NCBI GenBank assembly: GCA_913774715.1 | Contig: CAJYHS010000041.1 | Location: 1-64,000, forward strand | DNA length: 64,000 nucleotides | Source: an uncultured Siphonobacter sp. | Lineage (GTDB): Bacteria > Bacteroidota > Bacteroidia > Cytophagales > Spirosomataceae | Reading direction: 5' to 3' | Shown here: positions 8,999 through 16,482 of the stretch, piece after piece | Position numbering within the stretch: the stretch's first letter is position 1 | Layout: every line of letters starts with the position of its first letter | Translations under genes and position numbers: made by a program | The notes under the pieces: model-generated | What the model was told of the DNA's origin: nothing | The model's input: only the letters and a program-made list of their open reading frames with translations | Databases searched by the model: none

Positions 8999-9113
8999 CG
9001 ATAGAGTTTGGAGTTAAGGGTTTTGAGGGTAGAGTTTTCTACTTCTTAGCGTTGATTACTACTGTTTCCTCATCTGCCCCGGGACAGCAGAAATTAAAGC
9101 ATTCTAAAAAGAA

Positions 9114-9137
9114 ATGGCTGGTGCAAACACCAGCCAT
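9114..9137 (-). terminator. Intrinsic terminator of the ABC exporter gene, beyond the tandem array
   Basis: Perfect 10-bp stem ATGGCTGGTG / CACCAGCCAT with a 4-nt loop. On the minus strand it is followed by TTTCTTTTT. It lies directly after the tandem array, so the array is inside the predicted 3' UTR. Confidence 0.75.
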
Positions 9138-9261
9138 AACCCTAAACTCATAACCCTAAACTCATAACCCTAAACTCATAACCCTAAACTCATAACCCTA
9201 AACTCATAACCCTAAACTCATAACCCTAAACTCATAACCCTAAACTCATAACCCTAAACTC
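9138..9261. repeat. Telomere-like 14-bp tandem array (8 full units plus a partial one)
   Basis: Unit AACCCTAAACTCAT repeats head to tail at 9138, 9152, 9166, 9180, 9194, 9208, 9222 and 9236 without a mismatch. A ninth partial copy runs into the stop codon of the ABC exporter gene. On the minus strand each unit reads ATGAGTTTAGGGTT, so the transcript carries regularly spaced GGG runs. A degenerate copy in the opposite orientation (GAGTTTGGAGTTAAGGGTTTTGAGGG) lies at about 9006-9031, near the RNase H promoter. The 14-bp period rules out a coding repeat. Confidence 0.97.
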
Positions 9262-11021
9262 TACACTAACTCTTTATACTGCATCCGGTGTAGATTGGCG
9301 TAATGGCCTTCTTTCATTAGTAACTCTTCATGGTTTCCCGCTTCGACGATCTTGCCTTTCTCCAGTACCAGAATCTGATCGGCGTTTTGAATTGTGCTAA
9401 GGCGGTGGGCAATGACAATAGCGGTCCGGCCCTTCATAAGTTTAGTAATGGCATTCTGAATCAGTTCTTCGGTTTCGGTATCGACAGAAGCCGTGGCTTC
9501 ATCCAAAATCAGAATGCGGGGATTACGTACGAGTGCCCGAACGAATGAAATCAGCTGCCGCTGACCCACTGAAAGGGTAGCTCCGCGTTCCATAACGTTA
9601 TAACTGTAAGTGCCTGGTAACTTCTGAATAAATTCATCAGCCCCCACCAGCTTGGCTGCTTCGATTACCTGTTCACGGGTAATGTTCGGATCACCAAGAG
9701 TTATATTACGTTCGATGGTATCTGAAAACAGAAAAACATCCTGTAGCACTACACCAATACGGCTCCTCAACCAGCCTAACTCATAATTTTTCAGATCGAC
9801 ATCATCAATCAGAATTTGGCCTTTCTGAATTTCGTAGAAACGGCTCAACAGGTTAATCGTCGATGATTTTCCTGCTCCCGTAGCTCCCACTAATGCGATG
9901 GTTTTTCCTGCAGCGACGGTGAAATTGATGTCTTTCAGAACGAATTCCGGTTCATTATAAGCAAACCACACGTTCTTGAATTCTACTTTTCCATGCAGTT
10001 CTTCGGGCGTGTAGGTACCTTCATTCTGCGTATATTCATCTGAATCCAGCAGTTTCAAAATCCGATCCGTACTTACTACGCCCATTTGCAGGGTATTAAA
10101 GCGATCCGCCAGCATACGAATGGGGCGGAAGAACAGGTTAATGAACATGATGAAGGCCGTAATCGTACCGTAACTCGTCGTTAGGCCAATCACTTCTTTC
10201 GCTCCGTACCAGACAATCAGACCCGTTGCCATAGCCGAGATTACTTCTGCCACCGGATAGTATACCGAATAGTAAAGAATAGACTTGACATTCGCATCTT
10301 TATGTTCTTTATTCAAAGCCTCAAACTTCTGGTGCTCAATGGGTTCGGCACTGAAAATCTGCACGATACTCATGCCCGTGATGTGCTCCTGAACAAACGA
10401 GTTCAGGTTAGAAACGGCAGTTCGAACGATATTGAAAGACTTTTTGACCTTCTCTTTAAAGATGTAGGTCGAAACCAGCATGAGAGGAACGGTGCTCAAA
10501 CTGATTAAGGAAAGCCGCCAGTCTGTATAAAACATGACGCTGATAATCAGAACTAACTGAAGAATATCACCAGCGATATTGGCAAGGCCTTCCGAAAATA
10601 CGTCAGCCAGGGTTTCAATATCAGAAATAGTACGAGTGACAAGTCGGCCAATGGGCGTATCGTCAAAAAACTTTAAACGTAGGTAAAGGATTTTTTCATA
10701 GAGTTGAACCCGAATGTCTCGAATAATAGTCTGACCTAACCAGCCCGAAAGGTAACTGTTGGCAAATTGAGCAATACCCTGAACCACCAATACGACAATC
10801 ATGAGGGCCATCATAGTAGTTAAGCCCGCGTGATCGTTCGTAGTAATGTGATGATCAATGGTATAGCGAATCAAAAGTGGAGTTAAAGGAGCCAGAATTG
10901 CTCCCAATAATATCAGAACCACCAAGCTGATAAATTTCGTTTGATAAGGCTTGATAAACTGAAACAATCGTTTGATGATGTCCCAGTCAACGATCTTACC
11001 ACTAACTTTTTCTTCCGTCAC
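9261..11021 (-). CDS. ABC exporter, fused TMD-NBD (MsbA/multidrug type)
   Basis: Half-size ABC exporter expected to act as a homodimer moving lipid or drug substrates out of the cytoplasmic leaflet. The 586-aa protein has a six-helix membrane domain (about 25-320) and an ATPase domain with every motif: Walker A GATGAGKSST (near 380), Q-loop VVLQDVFLF, signature LSVGQRQLISF, Walker B ILILDEATASVD and H-loop IVIAHRLST. The intracellular-loop wording (LRLKFFDDTPIGRLVTR) is typical of the MsbA/LmrA/YheI group. Substrate cannot be assigned. Its stop codon abuts the 14-bp tandem array, and a -7 element lies about 45 bp upstream. Confidence 0.93.
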   Translation of the reverse strand: MTEEKVSGKIVDWDIIKRLFQFIKPYQTKFISLVVLILLGAILAPLTPLLIRYTIDHHITTNDHAGLTTMMALMIVVLVVQGIAQFANSYLSGWLGQTIIRDIRVQLYEKILYLRLKFFDDTPIGRLVTRTISDIETLADVFSEGLANIAGDILQLVLIISVMFYTDWRLSLISLSTVPLMLVSTYIFKEKVKKSFNIVRTAVSNLNSFVQEHITGMSIVQIFSAEPIEHQKFEALNKEHKDANVKSILYYSVYYPVAEVISAMATGLIVWYGAKEVIGLTTSYGTITAFIMFINLFFRPIRMLADRFNTLQMGVVSTDRILKLLDSDEYTQNEGTYTPEELHGKVEFKNVWFAYNEPEFVLKDINFTVAAGKTIALVGATGAGKSSTINLLSRFYEIQKGQILIDDVDLKNYELGWLRSRIGVVLQDVFLFSDTIERNITLGDPNITREQVIEAAKLVGADEFIQKLPGTYSYNVMERGATLSVGQRQLISFVRALVRNPRILILDEATASVDTETEELIQNAITKLMKGRTAIVIAHRLSTIQNADQILVLEKGKIVEAGNHEELLMKEGHYANLHRMQYKELV

Positions 11022-11067
11022 GTTGAGAAAAGATTATTTTTACTCCTATTAATACTGGTGATACCGG

Positions 11068-11075
11068 CAAAAGTA
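11068..11075 (-). promoter_or_regulatory. -7 promoter element of the ABC exporter gene
   Basis: Minus-strand TACTTTTG matches TAnnTTTG exactly, 47 bp before the start codon. The surrounding GCAAAAGTACTTTGC is nearly palindromic, so a plus-strand element (TACTTTGC) for the divergent antiporter gene may overlap it. Confidence 0.4.
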
Positions 11076-11200
11076 CTTTGCTAAATTAACAATTAATAGC
11101 AGTAAAGCAGGCGGAAGAAACCGACCGCTCTGTATGATTTTTTACGTATGCAACCAGGGATATAGCTACAATCACATTGCTATCATAAAAGTTTCAGCGA

Positions 11201-12433
11201 ATGAATTCCAATTGGGTTTTGATTATCAGCAGCAGCTTGATTCTGATATCGTATCTGTTCAATTTTATTACCAAGAAAACTAACATTCCATCGGTATTAT
11301 TACTGATTGGCCTGGGCATAGGGATGCGTCTGTTTGCGGATGGCAGAGGATTTAAGCTAGGTAGAATCAACGATATTCTGCCCATTCTGGGAACGGTTGG
11401 GCTGATTCTGATTGTGCTGGAAGGAGCGATGGAGCTGGAGCTCGACCGTAAGAAAAGTAAACTGATCTGGCAATCGCTGGCCGCGGCTCTGGGCATTTTG
11501 CTGGCTACGGCTTTTACAATGGCGACACCGTTGGCCATTGCTTACGGCGATTTTCATCGCGGGTTACTCAATGCCGTACCTCTGGCAGTTATCAGTAGTG
11601 CCATTGCCATTCCCAGTGTGGCTCACCTAACGGACCCTCATAAGAAGGAGTTTATTACTTACGAAAGCTCTTTCTCGGATATACTGGGTATTATGCTGTT
11701 CAATTTCGTATTGGTTAACGACGATTTTACCTGGGGGTCTTTGGGGCACTTTCTGGGCGAAGTCGTGTTAATTCTGGTGATGTGTACGCTGGGATGTATC
11801 GTTCTGGTGTACCTGATGAGTCGCATTACCCAGCACGTTAAATTCTTTTTGATTATCGCTCTTTTGATTCTGGTCTATTCGCTGGCCAAGCTCTTTCACC
11901 TTTCGCCATTATTACTGATTTTGGCTTTTGGACTGATGATGAACAATATTAATCTGGTGATTCCACCGTTCCTGCAGAAATACCTGGTTCAGGAAAAACT
12001 AGAGGAAGAGTTACCCATTTTTAAATCCATTACGGCGGAAAGTGCCTTCCTGATTCGGACTTATTTTTTCGTTCTCTTTGGTTTTTCTATTGATCTGGCT
12101 TCACTCACTAACCCCAAAGTCTGGTTGATTGGCGGTATTATGGTCGTCTGTTTGTACACCATGCGGGCTATGTACCTGAAGTGGATACTAAATATCCCTT
12201 TGTTACCCGAAGTATTTATCGCTCCCCGGGGGCTGATTACCGTATTAATATTCTTCGGTATTCCGGCAACGATGATTTTACCCGACTTCAGTGGCGTGTT
12301 ACTATTTACAATCATAGCCACGAACATCATCATGTCGGGTGGACTTATCCTGTATGGTCGGCAAACGGGTAAAGTTATTGCCCCGCCCGAATTGTCGGAT
12401 ACCAGCGATTTACCCGCCGTAGGTGAGCAATAG
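11201..12433 (+). CDS. Cation/proton antiporter (CPA1-like)
   Basis: Polytopic inner-membrane antiporter, likely exchanging Na+ or K+ for protons. The 410-aa protein is almost entirely hydrophobic helices (12 or so). The region YESSFSDILGIMLFNFV (about 155-170) matches the transport-core helix that in NhaP-type proteins carries the ion-binding Asp; here one Asp is retained in SFSDILG. The second core helix is replaced by AVISSAIAIPSVAHL. It lacks the C-terminal cytoplasmic domain of larger CPA1 proteins. A second, longer antiporter is at 49.5 kb. Ion specificity is not predictable. It converges on the RhaT-type gene across a shared terminator. Confidence 0.85.
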   Translation: MNSNWVLIISSSLILISYLFNFITKKTNIPSVLLLIGLGIGMRLFADGRGFKLGRINDILPILGTVGLILIVLEGAMELELDRKKSKLIWQSLAAALGILLATAFTMATPLAIAYGDFHRGLLNAVPLAVISSAIAIPSVAHLTDPHKKEFITYESSFSDILGIMLFNFVLVNDDFTWGSLGHFLGEVVLILVMCTLGCIVLVYLMSRITQHVKFFLIIALLILVYSLAKLFHLSPLLLILAFGLMMNNINLVIPPFLQKYLVQEKLEEELPIFKSITAESAFLIRTYFFVLFGFSIDLASLTNPKVWLIGGIMVVCLYTMRAMYLKWILNIPLLPEVFIAPRGLITVLIFFGIPATMILPDFSGVLLFTIIATNIIMSGGLILYGRQTGKVIAPPELSDTSDLPAVGEQ

Positions 12434-12450
12434 AAATCTACTGTACTATA

Positions 12451-12490
12451 AAAAAAAGCCTCAGCTACTTCAAGTAACTGAGGCCTTTTT
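12451..12490. terminator. Bidirectional terminator between convergent genes
   Basis: A-rich flank, stem AAGCCTCAGcTACT / AGTAaCTGAGGCCTT with one mismatch, then TTTTT on the plus strand; the A run provides the T run on the minus strand. It serves the antiporter (plus) and the RhaT-type gene (minus). Confidence 0.8.
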
Positions 12491-12504
12491 GAATCTTTAT
12501 GTAC

Positions 12505-13563
12505 CTATTCGCTTAGATAATTACCATAGCCTACGATCATAACAGAAAGGATAATGACCCCAATGCCCGTTAAAATCGTCCGGAAGGTAGCCGGACGAAC
12601 CCCTTTCCATTCTTGCAGGTATAAGCCCCAAAGGTTGGAAATGATAATGATACTGGCCGTATGTAAAATCCAGGAACTGGCTCCATTACCCAGTTTGCTT
12701 TCGCCCATGCCGTAGAAGAAAAACTGTAAAAACCAGGTAATACCTGCCAGAGCCGAGAAAATGTAATTATTCAGTAGAGGCGTTTTAGCATCCGTATAAT
12801 TACCGTAGGTTTTATTACGAATATTCAGCAGGACGGACCAGAGCAGGTTAGTGGTTAAACCGCCCCAAAGTACAACTACGAAAATGACGTTATTTTGAAA
12901 CAGGGGGTTACAACCTGCCGCAACGGCTTGCAGAGCCATGGGTTTTCCGGCTTCGATACCAAAGTTGAAACAGGCACTCAGAATACCCGAGAAGGTAGCA
13001 ACGATCAGTCCCGTCCAGAGGTTAAATTCCTGAACACTGGCTTTCTTTTCTTCTTCGGAAAGCTCGCCTTCCTTCATTATTCCAGCCTTCCCGCAAATGA
13101 TAATACCGATCACACAAACCAGCACACCTAATAACACGACCTGACCGCCCGTCGAGTTAATCATTTGTGTAATGGTACCCTCAGTACTGGAAGTAAAAAA
13201 GTCTCGATAAATGGGAGGAATCAGGGCACCGAAAACCGAACAGAAACCTAATACTACGGATTGTCCGAGTGATAAACCCAGGTAACGAACGGATAAGCCA
13301 AAGGTAAGTCCGCCGATGCCCCAGAGTAAACCCATCACGTAGGTCCATAAAAGCGTATCTGAATCGGTACGTTCAATGATCGACATAAAGTCGGGGATGG
13401 TAAGCCAGGCAGCTACGTAAGGAGCTATTAACCAGGAAAATAAGCCACCGATGATCCAGTAACTTTCCCAGGCCCAGGCTTTAACTCGTTTGAAAGGAAT
13501 GTAAAAACTACCGGAAGCGAAACCGCCAATGAAGTGAAATATAACACCTAAGAGAGCCTGCAT
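12505..13563 (-). CDS. rhaT: L-rhamnose/proton symporter RhaT-like permease
   Basis: Inner-membrane sugar/proton symporter of the drug/metabolite transporter superfamily. The 352-aa product (E. coli RhaT is 344) has ten hydrophobic helices and RhaT wording: GVIFHFIGGFASGSFYIPFKRVKAWAWE, GLLWGIGGLTFGLSVRYLGLSLG, TWFLQFFFYGMGESKLG. I start at the ATG for MQALLGVIFHF, which aligns with the RhaT N-terminus; the track's extra 48 residues are polar and belong to the leader. No rhamnose catabolic genes are adjacent, so the substrate could be another deoxysugar. The leader holds an inverted repeat and a terminator-like hairpin. Confidence 0.88.
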   Translation of the reverse strand: MQALLGVIFHFIGGFASGSFYIPFKRVKAWAWESYWIIGGLFSWLIAPYVAAWLTIPDFMSIIERTDSDTLLWTYVMGLLWGIGGLTFGLSVRYLGLSLGQSVVLGFCSVFGALIPPIYRDFFTSSTEGTITQMINSTGGQVVLLGVLVCVIGIIICGKAGIMKEGELSEEEKKASVQEFNLWTGLIVATFSGILSACFNFGIEAGKPMALQAVAAGCNPLFQNNVIFVVVLWGGLTTNLLWSVLLNIRNKTYGNYTDAKTPLLNNYIFSALAGITWFLQFFFYGMGESKLGNGASSWILHTASIIIISNLWGLYLQEWKGVRPATFRTILTGIGVIILSVMIVGYGNYLSE

Positions 13564-13908
13564 AAAGTCAAATGTAGAGGTATACTTAATTCCCAAAGCT
13601 AGGGAAGTTCCCGGATTTTCACCATCCCGTACTGTCAGGGAAATAGGGTTTTTCGTGTGTAAGGTTGAATTTTTTGAGTAATGAAAAATGCCACTTATCA
13701 GGAACAAGTGGCATTCTGACGAACCTTCAACCTTTTTCTATACTTCACGCAAAACGAATACGTGGATTTGCACCAGAAAAAATACTAATGTGCAAACTAT
13801 AGTAAGAACGCGTAGGAAGGTAAAAAGTAGTATATAGGGTTTAAGGGAATAGATAGAGACGTAACAAAAAGGGATGAATAACTGCAAAACGTAGAAATCG
13901 GCTTGTGT
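13564..13908 (-). other. Leader region of the RhaT-type gene (no gene)
   Basis: 345 bp with no credible ORF. On the minus strand it holds, in order, an inverted pair of 7-mers (TTTGCAC and GTGCAAA, 13767-13796) and a terminator-like hairpin at 13687-13715. This is the likely control region of the symporter gene. I see no known riboswitch fold. Confidence 0.5.
13687..13715 (-). terminator. Terminator-like hairpin upstream of the RhaT-type gene
   Basis: Perfect 10-bp stem AATGCCACTT / AAGTGGCATT, followed on the minus strand by TTTTTCATT. It is 194 bp past the stop of the FemAB-like gene and 124 bp before the rhaT start. It may end the upstream transcript or act as an attenuator in the symporter leader. 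Confidence 0.55.
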
Positions 13909-14850
13909 TTAGCCGAATAAAAGCTCATAGCTGTGTTTGACGGACTCCATGGCTCCGAGATTTTTCTTGAAGCGAATTAACCCCTCATTACGAATGCCGT
14001 TTTCAGTCGAAATCCCCAGATCCAAAAGCTGGAATCGATGATTTTGACAATAGGTATAGATTCCGGCATTGACGAGAATGAGTGGGCTTAAGGATAAAAA
14101 TTCGGGATTATCAGCAGGATATAGCGTGTACAGAATGCGGTCATTAATGCGAACCGTTACCGTCAAAGCGGCCAGTTTTCCCGATATGCGAGCCGTAAAT
14201 ACCTGAAAAATACCAGGTAGCTGAGTTACGGAAGCTTGCAGGGTTTCCAGCGACATGGTCATGGGGCGTTGCTTGCGTTTGCGGGCAGCGGCAATGAAGG
14301 CGTGAACTTCTGTCCAGTCTGGGCTTTGCCATTCTTCAAAAACTAAACCTTCCCGAAGGCTTTTCTGTAAGCGACGACGAGTAGAGTCGTGGAGATTGAT
14401 GTTCTGCTGGCCTACGTCAAGGTGTTGATTCAGCTCAGTGCTGGTAACGGTGAAGCCTGCCTGAAGGTAAGCCTGGTGCAGTACACGGGCTAAAGCTGGG
14501 TTTAATCCTTCTGGAAATGATCTGATTACCAGGCGGGCAAGTCCTTTGCTTCGTAACTTATTCACCGCTTCCTGAAGAAAAAACTGGAGAGCTTTCGCCG
14601 GAATATCCGGGTAACTTTCAACGCCTCCGAAGGTAGCTCGTCTGGGACTCATTCCCTGATCAGTAGCGATGAAAACGGTTAGTCTGGCATGGGTGTAGTC
14701 ATCTTTTCGCAACAGAAACGTCAGTATCTCATCACCGGGTTGTGCCTGTCCCTTAATGTGATGCGTTTCATTGAAAAGAAATCGCTCGAACAGTGGCGAA
14801 GGAATGGTTTGAGGAAGTTGAAGTAGTTGAACGGTGTAATGGTCATTCAT
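13909..14850 (-). CDS. FemAB/BioF2-like GNAT-fold acyltransferase
   Basis: A 313-aa soluble protein resembling the double-GNAT FemAB/BioF2-like family, whose members transfer acyl or aminoacyl groups to cell-wall or exopolysaccharide targets. The conserved C-terminal half is seen in RISGKLAALTVTVRINDRILYTLYPADNPEF and LLDLGISTENGIRNEGLIRFKKNLGA, the usual end of these proteins. No signal peptide or membrane helix is visible. It lies 21 bp downstream of the 3-methyladenine glycosylase gene, so the two are probably co-transcribed, but no shared function follows from that. The substrate is unknown. Confidence 0.75.
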   Translation of the reverse strand: MNDHYTVQLLQLPQTIPSPLFERFLFNETHHIKGQAQPGDEILTFLLRKDDYTHARLTVFIATDQGMSPRRATFGGVESYPDIPAKALQFFLQEAVNKLRSKGLARLVIRSFPEGLNPALARVLHQAYLQAGFTVTSTELNQHLDVGQQNINLHDSTRRRLQKSLREGLVFEEWQSPDWTEVHAFIAAARKRKQRPMTMSLETLQASVTQLPGIFQVFTARISGKLAALTVTVRINDRILYTLYPADNPEFLSLSPLILVNAGIYTYCQNHRFQLLDLGISTENGIRNEGLIRFKKNLGAMESVKHSYELLFG

Positions 14851-14871
14851 AGAAGCAAGATAAGCAGAAGC

Positions 14872-15495
14872 TTAGCCTTTTTTACTAACGAAAGCATTAT
14901 TCCTGATGTAAAAGCGGTAAGGCAATTCTACCCCCACCTTAATACCAATACGGGTGGTCTGTACGACTTCAAAATCAGTAAGGACGGAGGGCTCAATACT
15001 GAGCGGGCTATCCTGAATCATCCAATAATTCATTTCTTTATGAATCCCCATGGCGTGCACCAGGCTCGCCGGGCCTTTGCATAACTCCGTAGGCTTTAGT
15101 GTTCGCTCTGCGTACGTTTTTCCGAAAAACTGCTGAATGCGTTGCTGAGCGGCAATGCGGCGGGCTGCCATTAAATCCAGTCCCTCCGTAGGTTGCAGAG
15201 CCCGGATTAAAACGGCTTCTCCGATATTTTCGCCGCCGCTGGAAATATTTACGCAGTAATACTGACCGTAAATCTGATACACATAAATCATCCCTACGGG
15301 ACCAAACATGGGAGCATTTCGCGTAGTTTTATTACGATAGGCATGGCAAGCCGGATCGCCAGTAAGGTACGCTTCTGTTTCAACAATAATACCTGCGGTA
15401 CGACCTTCCGGACTTTCATGAATCAGGACGCAACCCAGTAGATTCCGGGCTAACTCCAATGAAGGTTGTTCGTAAAATTCGGTTGACAGCGGCAT
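14872..15495 (-). CDS. mpg: DNA-3-methyladenine glycosylase (AAG/Mpg family)
   Basis: Base-excision repair enzyme that removes alkylated purines such as 3-methyladenine and hypoxanthine. The 207-aa protein has the AAG core: LLGCVLIHESPEGRTAG, VETEAYLTGDPACHAYRNKT with the catalytic Glu in ETEAY, TRNAPMFGPVGMIYVYQIYGQYYCVN, and LCKGPASLVHAMGI. Length and motif order are normal. A YicC terminator lies upstream, so the gene probably has its own promoter, and it runs into the FemAB-like gene 21 bp downstream. Confidence 0.94.
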   Translation of the reverse strand: MPLSTEFYEQPSLELARNLLGCVLIHESPEGRTAGIIVETEAYLTGDPACHAYRNKTTRNAPMFGPVGMIYVYQIYGQYYCVNISSGGENIGEAVLIRALQPTEGLDLMAARRIAAQQRIQQFFGKTYAERTLKPTELCKGPASLVHAMGIHKEMNYWMIQDSPLSIEPSVLTDFEVVQTTRIGIKVGVELPYRFYIRNNAFVSKKG

Positions 15496-15526
15496 AACAG
15501 ATACTTAGAAATAGGGCTAAAAGAAA

Positions 15527-15561
15527 ACGCGGAGTAAGGAATAAAATTCCGTACCCCGCGT
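15527..15561 (-). terminator. Intrinsic terminator after yicC
   Basis: Stem ACGCGGaGTAaGGAAT / ATTCCgTACcCCGCGT with two mismatches and a 3-nt loop, followed on the minus strand by TTTTCTTTT. It closes the pdxA-yicC unit. Confidence 0.75.
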
Positions 15562-15576
15562 CAGTAGATGTTGGGC

Positions 15577-16455
15577 TTATAATACGTTAGCCGTCTGCTC
15601 TTTTATTTTTTCGAGATCGTCTTTCATCCCTACGACCAGTCGCTGAATGGTTGCATCGTTGGCTTTGGAACCAATGGTATTAATTTCCCGCCCAATTTCC
15701 TGAGCCATGAAGCCAAGCTTTTTGCCATTTCCTTCTTTTAGGACTTCCCGGAAATAGTCCAGGTGCGTCTGAAGGCGGACTTTCTCTTCGGCGATGTCGT
15801 ATTTTTCTACATAATACACCAATTCCTGCTCAAAGCGGTTTTTGTCGAAGCCATCTTCTCCCAGTAAATCGGTGATACTTTTCATTAATCGCTCGCGAAC
15901 GGCTGGAATCCGAAGGCCATCCTGTTGAGCTACCTGCTTCAGACCATTTTCTATACCGTTGATACAGTCACCAAAGATGGTGGTCAAGACCTGACCTTCG
16001 CGGTTTCTGAATTCCTGACATTCCGCTAAAGCCGTGCGAACCGCCTGGATAACCAATTGCCACTCCGCCTCCGATGATTCGCTTACCGTTTCGGTATTTA
16101 AAGCATTAGGCCAGGACATGGCTATTTTAAACATTTCCAAATCATCGAACGATTCCGTAATGTGGTAAAAACTTTCCCGTAAATCCTGGAAGTAGGTTTT
16201 TACTAAAGGACGATTTACTGAAACGGAAGCTTCGGCCTGAGCCGTTTTAACGACCTGTACTGAAAGTTCCAGCTTACCACGCTCGAGTTCCGTAGACAAG
16301 AGGTTTCGTAGTTCAATTTCCCGACTGGAAAAGCTACGAGGTAATCGGCAAAAAATATCTAATCCCTTTGAATTGAGAGTTTTAATTTCGGCAGTAACCT
16401 GTAAGCCATCCGCTTCAAGCACGCCCCGGCCAAAACCGGTCATGGATTTTAACAT
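15577..16455 (-). CDS. yicC: YicC/YloC family endoribonuclease
   Basis: Member of the YicC/YloC family, whose characterised members are endoribonucleases involved in RNA turnover. The 292-aa protein has both family landmarks: the N-terminal MLKSMTGFGRG with EIKTLNSKGLDIFCRLPR, and the C-terminal GKKLGFMAQEIGREINTIGSKANDATIQ. It starts 27 bp after the pdxA stop and ends just before a terminator, so the two form a unit. Pairing an RNase with a PdxA that bears an arginine-rich, RNA-binding-like tail is worth noting but may be chance. Confidence 0.93.
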   Translation of the reverse strand: MLKSMTGFGRGVLEADGLQVTAEIKTLNSKGLDIFCRLPRSFSSREIELRNLLSTELERGKLELSVQVVKTAQAEASVSVNRPLVKTYFQDLRESFYHITESFDDLEMFKIAMSWPNALNTETVSESSEAEWQLVIQAVRTALAECQEFRNREGQVLTTIFGDCINGIENGLKQVAQQDGLRIPAVRERLMKSITDLLGEDGFDKNRFEQELVYYVEKYDIAEEKVRLQTHLDYFREVLKEGNGKKLGFMAQEIGREINTIGSKANDATIQRLVVGMKDDLEKIKEQTANVL

Positions 16456-16482
16456 AACAAAACGGGTAGTAACGGGAACAAC

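Noticed and set aside
9138-9261. CRISPR array
   Set aside because: Units of 14 bp are contiguous with no spacers; this is a simple tandem array.
12505-13707. Upstream start for the RhaT-type protein (400 aa)
   Set aside because: The extra 48 residues are polar, overlap the terminator-like hairpin, and do not align with RhaT; the internal ATG fits.
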